Origin: Candidatus Pacearchaeota archaeon CG1_02_39_14 | Lineage (GTDB): Archaea > Nanobdellota > Nanobdellia > Pacearchaeales > GW2011-AR1 | Direction of reading: 5' to 3' | Assembly (NCBI GenBank): GCA_001872315.1 | Contig: MNVZ01000025.1 | Span: 1 to 47,472 of the forward strand | DNA: 47,472 bases | Shown here: piece by piece, positions 16,973-25,914 of the stretch | Layout of the letters: each line of letters begins with the position of its first letter | How positions within the stretch are numbered: position 1 is the stretch's first letter | The notes under the pieces: model-generated | Told to the model about the DNA's origin: nothing | The model's input: the letters and a program-made list of their open reading frames with translations, nothing else | Databases searched by the model: none | Translations under genes and position numbers: made by a program

Positions 16973-18892
16973 ATGCCAAAAAAGAAAATCAAACACGTAA
17001 AAAAGAGTGGAAAGAAAGCCCATAAGAATCCTGCAAAAATTGAAATCAGGAAAAGTTCAGCACATATGCCGGACTACGAGCTCAAAAGACAGGACATAAT
17101 GGAGAGGCTTCAAAGGCTGGATCCTTCATTTGTACCTAAAGAACCTCCAATGCCTTTTAAAAAAGAAAACAAAGACGAGCAGGAAGAGACCGAAGGGCAG
17201 AAAGAGACTGAAGAGAAAAAAGGAACTGAAGAGCAAGAAGAAAAAGAAATTCAAAAAGATAAGAAAAAAATTGAAATAGGACTTCCAAAACTTCCAAAAA
17301 AAACAGTTTTAGAAAAAGCCCCTGATAAATACGAGAATTCTGATGAGAGCCCTGCATTAAGAGCAGAAGAAGTGATTCCGATTAAAACCCAGGACCTTGA
17401 AGAGAAGAACGCAAAGCTGATAGAAAAATATGGCATAGAAGTTGACAAGGCTGCGGTAAGCGTGGAAATAAAGCAAACAGAAAGGGGCGTCAAATATTAT
17501 CTGCATGTGCCGAAGATAGACATAGCAACAACCTCGCTTCTGAACGAAATAAGAAATGAGCTTATCTCAATAACAACTATCAGCATGAAGGAACTGACAG
17601 ACCCTAACTCCCTTAATACAATAAAGAAAAGATTTATGAATGACGCGCAAAAAATACTTCGGGAGAATCTCCCAAACCTCCAGCAGAAATCGGAAGACTT
17701 TCTTATAGGAAAGCTTATTCAGGATATGCTTGGACTGGGAAGTATAGAATTTCTCATAAATGACCCCAATCTTGAAGAGATAGTTATAACATCCTCAACA
17801 GAGCCAATAAGGGTTTTCAGTAAGAAATACGGATGGGTTTCAACAAACCTGATAATAGAAAAAGAAGAGGAGATAGTCAATTACGCAAACATCATAGCAA
17901 GAAGGGTAGGAAGGCAGATAAACGTCCTTAATCCTCTACTCGACGCACATTTAGTCACAGGAGACAGAATAAATGCGGTCCTCTATCCTATTAACACAAA
18001 AGGAAATACCATAACAGTCAGGAAATTTGCCCGTGACCCTTTCACTATAATCGACCTGATAAAAAGCAAAACATGTGACCTTGACATCGCTGCACTTCTC
18101 TGGCTTGCAATAGAATATGAAATGAACATCCTTATTTCCGGTGGAACTGCCTCAGGAAAGACTGTTTTTCTAAACGCCTGCATGCCGTTTATCCCTCCAA
18201 ATCAAAGGATTATCAGCATAGAAGATACGAGAGAGCTTATGCTTCCTCAATTTCTTTACTGGACGCCGCTTGTTACAAGAACACCAAATGCTGAAGGAAA
18301 GGGAGAAGTCAGCATGCTTCACCTACTTATAAATTCATTAAGAATGCGTCCGGACAGAATAGTTTTGGGAGAGATGAGAAAGTATGAAGAAGCAATGGTT
18401 TTATTCGAGGCAATGCACACCGGGCACTCTGTATATGCAACAGTCCACGCAGATTCTGCAGCAGAAACAGTTTCGAGACTTACAAACCCTCCATTAAATG
18501 TTCCCCCAAATCTTCTTCGTTCAGTAAACCTTAATGTCATAATGTTCAGGGACAGGAGAAAAGGAATCAGAAGAGTTCTTCAGGTTGCTGAATTTGAGGC
18601 CGGAAAAGATGACGCAAAAGCAAACATCCTTTACAGGTGGTCTCCGGAAGAAGACAGAATAATAAAACATAGCGAAAGCTCAAGGTTTTTCGAAGAAGTG
18701 AGCAGGCATACCGGAATGTCCGAACAGGAAATGAACAAGGCACTTGAGGAGAAGAAAAATATTCTCTCCTGGCTGGTAAAAAATGAGATGAGAAGCCTTA
18801 AGGAAGTTGGCAAGGTAATGGACATCTATTACAAGAATAAGGAAACCCTAATGAAGATTATAAGTAAAAATGACAAGAAGAGCATCATTTAA
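16973..18892 (+). CDS. Type II/IV secretion-type ATPase (FlaI/PilB/VirB11-like)
   Basis: This is the motor ATPase of a type IV filament system. Residues 1-130 are a charged, lysine/glutamate-rich low-complexity region. The C-terminal ATPase has Walker A SGGTASGKT (about 389-396), an Asp box IISIEDTRELML, the Walker B region RIVLGEMRKYEEA near 461 and the His box HTGHSVYATVHADS. It should form a cytoplasmic hexamer and act on the two membrane platform proteins encoded next, with which it is tightly packed (2-nt gap). Confidence 0.95.
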   Translation: MPKKKIKHVKKSGKKAHKNPAKIEIRKSSAHMPDYELKRQDIMERLQRLDPSFVPKEPPMPFKKENKDEQEETEGQKETEEKKGTEEQEEKEIQKDKKKIEIGLPKLPKKTVLEKAPDKYENSDESPALRAEEVIPIKTQDLEEKNAKLIEKYGIEVDKAAVSVEIKQTERGVKYYLHVPKIDIATTSLLNEIRNELISITTISMKELTDPNSLNTIKKRFMNDAQKILRENLPNLQQKSEDFLIGKLIQDMLGLGSIEFLINDPNLEEIVITSSTEPIRVFSKKYGWVSTNLIIEKEEEIVNYANIIARRVGRQINVLNPLLDAHLVTGDRINAVLYPINTKGNTITVRKFARDPFTIIDLIKSKTCDLDIAALLWLAIEYEMNILISGGTASGKTVFLNACMPFIPPNQRIISIEDTRELMLPQFLYWTPLVTRTPNAEGKGEVSMLHLLINSLRMRPDRIVLGEMRKYEEAMVLFEAMHTGHSVYATVHADSAAETVSRLTNPPLNVPPNLLRSVNLNVIMFRDRRKGIRRVLQVAEFEAGKDDAKANILYRWSPEEDRIIKHSESSRFFEEVSRHTGMSEQEMNKALEEKKNILSWLVKNEMRSLKEVGKVMDIYYKNKETLMKIISKNDKKSII

Positions 18893-18894
18893 AG

Positions 18895-19788
18895 ATGGAC
18901 ACAAAAATAAAGTTCAAGGTTCCGTTTACAATAGCTGAACTGGAGAAGCAAAAGCAGAACTCCCATTTTCTTAACAAGTACTTCAGGCACAAGCCAAAAT
19001 CAAAACTGCAATTCTATCTCGAGAACAGCGACACCGGAATATCAAGAGAAGAATATCTTTCAATATGCCTCAAGAATTTCCTGATATCATTTGTCCTATT
19101 TTATATAATATCCACGACTTTCTTTTTCTTCCTAAAGATAAGCTACTCCTTCCTTGTCTCAATTCCCGTTGCATTCGCCTTTGCTGGATTCATATATTTC
19201 AGCCAGGCAATATACCCGAAAGTCTACGCTTCCAGAAAACAGAGAAATATAGAGAAAAATCTAATTCCCTCGTTAGAAGACATGCTTATACAGCTTAATT
19301 CCGGAATCCCCCTTTTCAGCATTCTTGTAAACATTTCAACGTCTGACTATGGATTCCTTAGCGTTGAATTCAAAAAAGCTGTTAGAAAAATTAATGCCGG
19401 ATATCCCCAGATGGAAGTTCTTGAGGAGCTCGGGGAAAAAAATCCCTCTCCTTTTTTCAGAAGGGCATTATGGCAGATAAGCAACGGTATGAGGGCGGGA
19501 AGCGACATATCGATAATTATCAGTGAAAGTATCAAGGCGCTTAACGAAGAGCAGTTGATTCAGATTCAGAACTACGGAAACAAACTAAATCCACTGATAA
19601 TGTTTTACATGCTTATATCAGTAATCATACCCGCACTTGCAATAACTTTTATGACTATAATAACCTCCATGGTAAGCCTTCCCTCATTTACATCAACTCT
19701 CCTTTTCATCACCTTGTTCGTATTTGTCATGATAATCCAGGTGACGTTTCTCGGGATAATAAGATCTGTGAGGCCTAGTTTACTATGA
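18895..19788 (+). CDS. T2SSF-domain platform protein, first of two
   Basis: A GspF/TadC-like integral membrane protein of 297 residues. Two membrane segments (about 60-105) are followed by a cytoplasmic helical T2SSF domain (LEDMLIQLNSGIPLFSIL, then ALWQISNGMRAGSDIS) and two or three C-terminal membrane segments. It anchors the ATPase and the growing filament. Archaeal FlaJ/PilC-type platforms usually carry two such domains in one chain; here the second is in the next gene, overlapping by 4 nt. Confidence 0.88.
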   Translation: MDTKIKFKVPFTIAELEKQKQNSHFLNKYFRHKPKSKLQFYLENSDTGISREEYLSICLKNFLISFVLFYIISTTFFFFLKISYSFLVSIPVAFAFAGFIYFSQAIYPKVYASRKQRNIEKNLIPSLEDMLIQLNSGIPLFSILVNISTSDYGFLSVEFKKAVRKINAGYPQMEVLEELGEKNPSPFFRRALWQISNGMRAGSDISIIISESIKALNEEQLIQIQNYGNKLNPLIMFYMLISVIIPALAITFMTIITSMVSLPSFTSTLLFITLFVFVMIIQVTFLGIIRSVRPSLL

Positions 19789-20729
19789 AAGAAGAAAAGG
19801 AAAACAAGCTGAAAAGAGAAAAGAGAAACCAGGACATAAGAAAAAACATAATGGTTTCCGGAAAAACAAACATAATTGTCACTTCCTGCCTGTCCGTTTT
19901 TACCACAGTCATCGCACTAATATTCTCAAGAAGCCTGCTTATTACAGCCGTGACTCTGTTCTCTTCTATAGTCCTTGTTCAGATATACTTTGCAATCAAG
20001 CAGATTCTGAAAGAAGCAGAAAGGCTCAAAAAAATGGAATCTTCATTCCCTGACTTTATACAGCTCGTATCTTCCAACTTAAGGGCAGGCATGACAATTG
20101 ATAAAGCCCTGCTTTTGAGTTCAAGAAAAGAATTCGCCCCTCTCGATGAAGAAATACTTCACCTTGGAAAAGACCTTGTCACAGGAAAAGAAATATCCAC
20201 TGCCCTTGAAGAAATGGCAAAGAGGGTTGGCTCAGAAAAAATAATCAAGACAATCAATCTCATAGTGTCAGGAATAAGGTCTGGAGGAAATCTTGCAACC
20301 TTGCTGGAACAGACCGCCTCAAGCATGAGAGAAAGAAACTTCGTGGAAAAAAGGGCGGCATCAAATGTCCTTATGTATGTGATATTCATATTTTTCGCAG
20401 TCGCAATTGGTGCGCCTATCCTGTTCGGGCTCTCATCTGTGTTAGTTGAAATACTCACCGACCTCCTTTCAACTCTTCCAGAACTTGACGCATCCGTTTC
20501 GGTACCATTCACGCTGACAAGCATAAGCATCTCTGTAACTTTCATAACTTACTTTTCCCTTGCATTCATAATAGCCACAGATATAATGGCCTCATTCGTT
20601 CTCGGTCTCGTAAGTAAAGGAGAGGAAAAAGAGGGCTTGAAGTACCTCCTGCCCCTTGCTCTTGTAAGCATAGTTATATTCCTGATTGTGAGAGTATTCC
20701 TAAGAAGTTATTTTGGAGGGCTATTCTGA
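19785..20729 (+). CDS. T2SSF-domain platform protein, second of two
   Basis: A 314-residue GspF/TadB-like protein. It has an N-terminal membrane pair (about 25-65), the T2SSF segment (SSFPDFIQLVSSNLRAGMTI, then MSGIRSGGNLATLLEQTA-like helices) and three or four C-terminal membrane segments. It begins at an ATGA overlap with the first platform gene, implying translational coupling and equal dosage. Together they probably form the heterodimeric inner-membrane base of the pilus. Confidence 0.88.
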   Translation: MKEEKENKLKREKRNQDIRKNIMVSGKTNIIVTSCLSVFTTVIALIFSRSLLITAVTLFSSIVLVQIYFAIKQILKEAERLKKMESSFPDFIQLVSSNLRAGMTIDKALLLSSRKEFAPLDEEILHLGKDLVTGKEISTALEEMAKRVGSEKIIKTINLIVSGIRSGGNLATLLEQTASSMRERNFVEKRAASNVLMYVIFIFFAVAIGAPILFGLSSVLVEILTDLLSTLPELDASVSVPFTLTSISISVTFITYFSLAFIIATDIMASFVLGLVSKGEEKEGLKYLLPLALVSIVIFLIVRVFLRSYFGGLF

Positions 20730-20746
20730 TTCCCTAAGCAGTTAGG

Positions 20747-20754
20747 TTTTTATA
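20747..20754 (+). promoter_or_regulatory. TATA box of the KaiC-like ATPase gene
   Basis: TTTTTATA is centred about 25 nt before the ATG at 20776. The KaiC-like gene can therefore be transcribed independently of the upstream assembly genes. Confidence 0.6.
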
Positions 20755-20775
20755 TCTCTAAATTTTATACTGAAT

Positions 20776-21552
20776 ATGAAAAAAAAGAAGGCTTCAAAAT
20801 CTCCTGTAAAAAAACCGGCATTAAGAAAGAAAAAACCTGAAAGTAAGAAAAGCTCTAAAGTCCAGACAGGAGTATCTGTGCTCGATTCTCTTATACAGGG
20901 AGGATTCGAGAGAAATTCAACAAATATGATAGTAGGAAGTTCAGGAAGCGGCAAGTCAATTCTTGCAACCCAGTTTTTAATGGGCGGAATCAAAAAGGGA
21001 GAAAGCTGCCTTTACGTGACTTTTGAGGAAAAAAAGGAAGAGTTTTTCAGCAATATGAAAAAATTTGGCTGGGACTTGGAAGAATATGAAAAGAAAGGTC
21101 TCCTTACATTTCTTGAATACACTCCAATAAAAGTCAAGACAATGCTTGAGGAAGGAGGAGGAGCTATAGAGTCTATAATCCTTAGAAAGAAGATAAGCCG
21201 AATGGTAATAGATAGCATAACCTCTTTTGCCCTTCTCTTCGATGACGAGCTTGAAAAAAGAGAAGCTGCCCTGTCCCTGTTCAACATGATAAGCGATTGG
21301 AACTGCACCTCCCTACTTACCCTGGAAACAGAGCCCCCAAAGAGTAATCAGTCGACAACTCATACGCTTGAATTTGAGGCAGACTCAATAATTCTTCTGC
21401 ATTACATAAGGAGCAAGGGGCAAAGAGAGAGATACCTCGAAGTCTTAAAAATGAGGGGAACAGATCACTCTACAAGTCTGCATAAGATTGATATAGGAAA
21501 ATCAGGGATAACAATCCAAAAGTCAGGTGCAAAAACACCCTCTTCCCTTTAA
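20776..21552 (+). CDS. KaiC-like RecA-superfamily ATPase (FlaH-like candidate)
   Basis: A single KaiC domain follows a basic N-terminus of about 30 residues. Walker A is GSSGSGKS (about 54-61) and Walker B is RMVIDSITSF (near 142). The family includes the circadian KaiC, archaellum FlaH and signalling ATPases. Its place between the pilus platform genes and the pilin-like genes suggests a regulatory ATP-binding partner of the motor, as FlaH is for FlaI. No second KaiC domain is present. Pilus function is inference. Confidence 0.88.
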   Translation: MKKKKASKSPVKKPALRKKKPESKKSSKVQTGVSVLDSLIQGGFERNSTNMIVGSSGSGKSILATQFLMGGIKKGESCLYVTFEEKKEEFFSNMKKFGWDLEEYEKKGLLTFLEYTPIKVKTMLEEGGGAIESIILRKKISRMVIDSITSFALLFDDELEKREAALSLFNMISDWNCTSLLTLETEPPKSNQSTTHTLEFEADSIILLHYIRSKGQRERYLEVLKMRGTDHSTSLHKIDIGKSGITIQKSGAKTPSSL

Positions 21553-21559
21553 CAACAAC

Positions 21560-21567
21560 ATTAAATA
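21560..21567 (+). promoter_or_regulatory. TATA box of the 21589 pilin-like gene
   Basis: ATTAAATA is centred 25.5 nt before the ATG at 21589, so the run of pilin-like genes has its own leaderless promoter. Confidence 0.6.
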
Positions 21568-21588
21568 CACATTTTTACTTGTTATAAA

Positions 21589-22071
21589 ATGAGGAAAAAG
21601 AGGGGGCAGGCGTGGGGATTTGATTTGATGATTGCCACAATTATCTTCATTTCCGGAATAGTTGCATTCTACTTATATTCATTGAATTATCAGACTGAAG
21701 CCCAGGAAACCCTCGATGCTCTTTTCTACGAGGGAAATGCAATAGCCCAAGACATATTATCAGAAGGATTTCCCACAAACTGGAATATCAACACAGTTCA
21801 AAAAATAGGGCTGACAAATGACGGAAAGATAAATGCGACAAAGCTTGAGTATTTTTACAATCTCTCCGTTCAGGATTATCAAAGGACAAAAATCCTTCTT
21901 GACGCTAAAAATAATTATTATATGAACTTCTCTAATGGAATGGTGATAGGCCAGCAGGCAATTGAAGGAATCGGTCTCCCTCCATCAAGCCCTGCCAATA
22001 TTATTAAGATAACAAGATTCACAATATACGGGGAAAAACCCACGTCAATTAACATATTCATATGGAATTAA
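21589..22071 (+). CDS. Pilin-like membrane-anchored protein
   Basis: The N-terminus KKRGQAWGFDLMIATIIFIS fits a class III-like prepilin: basic residues, Gly-Gln cleavage site and a hydrophobic helix with an acidic residue at +6 rather than +5. The remaining 120 residues form an extracytoplasmic domain with several N-glycosylation sequons. Its end overlaps the VWA gene by 10 nt. It is probably a minor pilin or a complex partner of the VWA protein. Confidence 0.8.
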   Translation: MRKKRGQAWGFDLMIATIIFISGIVAFYLYSLNYQTEAQETLDALFYEGNAIAQDILSEGFPTNWNINTVQKIGLTNDGKINATKLEYFYNLSVQDYQRTKILLDAKNNYYMNFSNGMVIGQQAIEGIGLPPSSPANIIKITRFTIYGEKPTSINIFIWN

Positions 22072-24479
22072 AAAAAGAAGGTGCCTTTTTCAGCATAGAC
22101 GCGCTAATAGCAGTAGCAATAATTTTTCTGATAATAACAATTGCCTATCCTGTTGTGAGGCAAACAACCCAGCAGACAGAGCTGCATTACGACATACTTA
22201 GCTCCCTCTCAAATCTTAAAGTAGGGGATTATGATAATGCTTACGTGCAGTCACTTATAATCGACGGAACAATTCAGAATCCAAATAACACTCTTTTGGA
22301 GCAGATAGGAGAATTTTATATAACAGACCCTGAAATAGCAAAAACAATCGGCGAATCAATCCTTTCAGATATAAGCACAAACGAAAATCTTGGGCTATGG
22401 TACGGCACAACCCTTATTGCCTCAAAAAACAAATCTTCTTACGACCCCGATAACTCAATCCTGATAGACACTGCAAGACAGACAATAACAGGAATTCAGA
22501 ACGGAACAAATGTAACAGGTTTCTCTGCAAGAGCATTCTTGTCCTCAAGCTTAAGAGAAGAATACTTTTACTTTGGCGGTTATATTGGTGACGGCAACAT
22601 CTCAACAAAGATAGAATTCAATGGGAATATAACCTCTGCTTCAATGGAAATGGCAATAAACAATCCGTTTGACCTATACATAAATAATGTCTCCTCCGGT
22701 TCCTACTCCGCTTCCCCCTCAGACTTCACCCCTTCAAATTACACCCTTCCTACAGGAAACTTCCAGACAGGAGAGAACATAATAAGAATAGAAGGGGACA
22801 ATATCCATATAGCTGGAGGATTCATAAAAATAACTTATGAGGCTGAAATAGAATACCAGCAGCCGCAAAGATATAATTTCCCTGGAATAACCGGGCTGAT
22901 AAATTTATACGATGGAGTTTACATCCCTCAAACTCCTGATTCTCTTTACATAAGTCTTCACCTGGACACTAACAACACAGAAATTATCCTGAACCTCGGA
23001 AACAAAACAATCTATAACGGCTCAACATCACAGGAGGAAACAATAACCTTCTCAAACTCCCAGCTTTCTTCATTGATTGACTACTCAAGCCTTGCAGATA
23101 AAACGACTCCTTTAAGACTCGGATTAAAAAATGTAACTTTTGTCAATAACGGGACTGGAGAAGCAGATGTAGTTTCTGTAACTGACTTATCAGGAAGCAT
23201 GAACAATGATAAGTTAACGAACGCCAAAATTGCAAATGATGTCCTGATTGATGCCCTGCTGAATGTCACAGGAAATAGAATAGGGCTTATAGGATACAAC
23301 TCCAGGACAATAGAAGGATATTCACATCATCTTTCAACAAATGTACAATCACTAAAATCAGTAGTTAGCAGCTGGAGGTCTGGAGGTTTTACATGCATCT
23401 GTTGTGGAATAAACAGCGCAAGAGACGAATTTGTCCTTAATTCGAACGAATCCAAGACAAAAGCAATGATTGTAATGAGTGACGGGAGGGCAAACAAAAA
23501 ATGCGATGAGCAGGGACAGGCAGACCCTAAACAGGATGCAATACTTGCAGCATGTCAGGCTTATCAGAATTATAATATAACTGTGCATGCCGTAGGCTTT
23601 GGAACAAGTGCGGACGAAGAAACACTGCAGGCAATAGCCGCCTGCGGAAATGGCTCATATTTCTATGCAGACATAGAGGAACTGGCACTGATATACCAGC
23701 AGCTGGCAGAAAACATAATAGAGACAACTTTTGAGGAACAGACAGTTGGGACTTCAGGAGACATAACAACAAAGCTTTATCCCGACTCATACATAGAATT
23801 CAATTATAGCTCTCCAACACCTCCTTACGGCCTTCTTATAACAAAAGAAGAGCTTTTTGATAACACTCTTTCATGCTCATTTGATATTATCTCGAATGCA
23901 ACAATCATAAGTTCAAATGTAGTTTCATATTCTGGTTCAAGATGGACAGATAATGTTGTGGTAAACGGACAGGAGATATACAATCTTGAAGATTTTGGAA
24001 AGCCGTATATAGAGCTCGGAGACCCTTATTCCATAAATATCCCGACTTACCTTCTAAATCAGTCTAACTACCTTGAACTGACAACAGGAGCATCAAAAGG
24101 GAATTCTTCCGCAGGTTCAGCTTCAAATAAAGTCATTTATACCCTTCTTACAAACGTGTCAGGATTTTCCGCAATTGCTGCAAATGCAAACGGATGCACC
24201 TGGACAATCCAGTTCGAGGATTACACCAACATCACTGCACCAATACCCTCAAATTATTCTGGCTCCGAAAACTGCTACTATCAGTCAACAAGAACAGAGT
24301 ACAATGAAAATGATGCAATCCAGACAGCTGTATTCAATCTTCTAAGAAAACTGGATTTGGATTCAAACAATCTTATAGACACAAAGTTCACAGAGCAGAA
24401 TCTTGAAATAAGCACTTCGGAGATAACAGGCATACCCTACACATGGTCGACTGAAGTTCAGGTGAGAACATGGAGATAA
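22062..24479 (+). CDS. von Willebrand factor A-domain protein with a pilin-like N-terminus
   Basis: An 805-residue exported protein starting KKEGAFFSIDALIAVAIIFL, a pilin-like signal and assembly helix. The VWA domain (about 370-555) has the metal-site motif DLSGSM, a probable MIDAS Thr in GGFTCICCGI and the downstream Asp in VMSDGRAN. A CxCC cluster lies in the middle of that domain. Beta-rich regions flank it, with many N-glycosylation sequons. VWA domains bind protein ligands through a divalent metal, and several bacterial pilus tips use them. A tip adhesin role is inferred from the N-terminus and the operon. Confidence 0.87.
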   Translation: MELKKEGAFFSIDALIAVAIIFLIITIAYPVVRQTTQQTELHYDILSSLSNLKVGDYDNAYVQSLIIDGTIQNPNNTLLEQIGEFYITDPEIAKTIGESILSDISTNENLGLWYGTTLIASKNKSSYDPDNSILIDTARQTITGIQNGTNVTGFSARAFLSSSLREEYFYFGGYIGDGNISTKIEFNGNITSASMEMAINNPFDLYINNVSSGSYSASPSDFTPSNYTLPTGNFQTGENIIRIEGDNIHIAGGFIKITYEAEIEYQQPQRYNFPGITGLINLYDGVYIPQTPDSLYISLHLDTNNTEIILNLGNKTIYNGSTSQEETITFSNSQLSSLIDYSSLADKTTPLRLGLKNVTFVNNGTGEADVVSVTDLSGSMNNDKLTNAKIANDVLIDALLNVTGNRIGLIGYNSRTIEGYSHHLSTNVQSLKSVVSSWRSGGFTCICCGINSARDEFVLNSNESKTKAMIVMSDGRANKKCDEQGQADPKQDAILAACQAYQNYNITVHAVGFGTSADEETLQAIAACGNGSYFYADIEELALIYQQLAENIIETTFEEQTVGTSGDITTKLYPDSYIEFNYSSPTPPYGLLITKEELFDNTLSCSFDIISNATIISSNVVSYSGSRWTDNVVVNGQEIYNLEDFGKPYIELGDPYSINIPTYLLNQSNYLELTTGASKGNSSAGSASNKVIYTLLTNVSGFSAIAANANGCTWTIQFEDYTNITAPIPSNYSGSENCYYQSTRTEYNENDAIQTAVFNLLRKLDLDSNNLIDTKFTEQNLEISTSEITGIPYTWSTEVQVRTWR

Positions 24480-25390
24480 TGAACAAGAGAGGAATATTTT
24501 TCACAATACTTGTAATCCTTATATTTTCACTTTTTCTCGCATCTTTTACATTTTATTCAGGAATAAAAGAAAGAAAAACGACACAAAAAAGAGTTGAGTC
24601 CATGAACAGCTTCCTTCTTTCAGTAGAAGAGGATCTCCCAAGAAAATTATTTGTTTCCGGATTTAGGTCCATTTTTATACTTGAAACAAAGATAATAGAT
24701 TCAGGAAATTACATCTCAAATCCTGAAAGCAGGATGGAGGAAATGATATTCAATGGAACTCTTGACGGGGAATCTCAGGAGCTCATGCTCGGGGCCACAT
24801 ATCCGGAAATAATCTCATCAGTGCAGGAAAGGGCGGACAAGATAAATGTAAACCTCACTCTTGGAAATCCTGTTTTTTCCGTTGAGCAGGAAGACCCTTG
24901 GAATGTCAAATTCACCCTTGAGGTAGATTTGTCTATGCAGGACAAATCAGGGCTGGCTTCCTGGAGCAAGACAGAAACAATAACTGCTTACGTCCCTGTC
25001 CAGAATTTTGAAGACCCAATCTATGTTGTGAACACAAACGGACTTGTTATAAATAAGATAATAAGAAGCCCTTACTCTGTCTTTGTATCTGGAAATGATT
25101 ACACCAATCTTTCCCTGCATTCGGAAAACTCATATTATATAGCTGACTCAGATGCTCCTTCATTCATTGACAGGCTGCAGGGAGTGATAAGCGAAAGCCC
25201 GAACGGAATAGAATCTCTAGTAAATCTACAGGAATTATCTCAAAAAGGAATAAACGTTCAGGACAAGACTGTAGTTGACCATATCTACTTCTCAAGCAGT
25301 AATCCTTCATCCTGTTTTGTCCAGGGAATGCCTTCCTGGTTCAAGCTTGATACCAGCCATCTTGAAGTTTATAATGCAACATGCTCCTGA
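24479..25390 (+). CDS. Membrane-anchored extracytoplasmic protein of the pilus operon
   Basis: This protein of about 303 residues begins MNKRGIFFTILVILIFSLFL, a basic N-terminus and single hydrophobic helix similar to its pilin-like neighbours but without the usual Gln and acidic residue. The remainder is beta-rich and exported, with two cysteines near the C-terminus (SSCFVQG and ATCS). I chose the ATG at 24479, which overlaps the VWA stop by one base; an ATG at 24470 is also possible. It may be a minor pilin-like partner of the VWA protein. Confidence 0.75.
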   Translation: MNKRGIFFTILVILIFSLFLASFTFYSGIKERKTTQKRVESMNSFLLSVEEDLPRKLFVSGFRSIFILETKIIDSGNYISNPESRMEEMIFNGTLDGESQELMLGATYPEIISSVQERADKINVNLTLGNPVFSVEQEDPWNVKFTLEVDLSMQDKSGLASWSKTETITAYVPVQNFEDPIYVVNTNGLVINKIIRSPYSVFVSGNDYTNLSLHSENSYYIADSDAPSFIDRLQGVISESPNGIESLVNLQELSQKGINVQDKTVVDHIYFSSSNPSSCFVQGMPSWFKLDTSHLEVYNATCS

Positions 25391-25405
25391 CGATAAATAA
25401 GAATA

Positions 25406-25413
25406 TTTATAAA
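25406..25413 (+). promoter_or_regulatory. TATA box and Shine-Dalgarno leader of the major pilin
   Basis: TTTATAAA at 25406-25413 predicts a start near 25435. The 27-nt leader has a perfect GGAGGT at 25450-25455, six bases before the ATG. This is the strongest ribosome-binding site in the pilus locus and fits high-level expression. Confidence 0.7.
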
Positions 25414-25461
25414 CCTCCAGCCCTTAAAATTGATATACACTAGGTAAAAGGAGGTTAGAAA

Positions 25462-25914
25462 ATGCGTAACAAAAGAGGACAGGCAGCTATGGAGTTTTTG
25501 ATGACTTACGGCTGGGCTATTCTGGCTGCAATCATCGCAATCGGCGTCTTGGCGTACTTCGGTGTCTTCAGTCCAGGGCAATATGTCGGAAGTTCTGCTG
25601 TAGTTACCGCGCCTTGGTATGCGAATGCGTGGAATATAGACACAACAAACGTAAACCTCGAGCTTCAGAACAATGGTGGAGAGACCTTAACAATCCATGA
25701 TGTCAGCGTAGACCCATCAGATGGAGCTACCGGATGTACAAACACAGGACTCGTTGGAGCTGTAAACTCAAGTGGGTCTCAGATAGTTAATGTTGCATGT
25801 GCTGGAATGACTTCTGGATCAACATTCAGAGGAGATATAACAATAACATACTCCAGGCCAAGCAGCGGACTTAACTTAACTTCTACAGGTTCCATAACTG
25901 ATACAGTCAGGTAA
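25462..25914 (+). CDS. Probable major pilin with class III signal peptide
   Basis: NKRGQAAMEFLMTYGWAILA is a textbook archaeal class III prepilin signal with cleavage expected before Gln, Glu at +5 and a long assembly helix ending near residue 35. The 110-residue head is Gly/Ser/Thr/Asn-rich with two cysteines (TGCTN and VACAG) that could form a disulfide. It has its own TATA box, a strong Shine-Dalgarno and a T-rich terminator, so it is a separate transcript. That points to the main structural subunit. Confidence 0.9.
   Translation: MRNKRGQAAMEFLMTYGWAILAAIIAIGVLAYFGVFSPGQYVGSSAVVTAPWYANAWNIDTTNVNLELQNNGGETLTIHDVSVDPSDGATGCTNTGLVGAVNSSGSQIVNVACAGMTSGSTFRGDITITYSRPSSGLNLTSTGSITDTVR

Noticed and set aside
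15555-25914. Archaellum (flagellum) operon
   Set aside because: The ATPase and KaiC-like protein are suggestive, but no recognisable FlaF, FlaG, FlaD/E or archaellin array is present, so a pilus-like system is the safer call.
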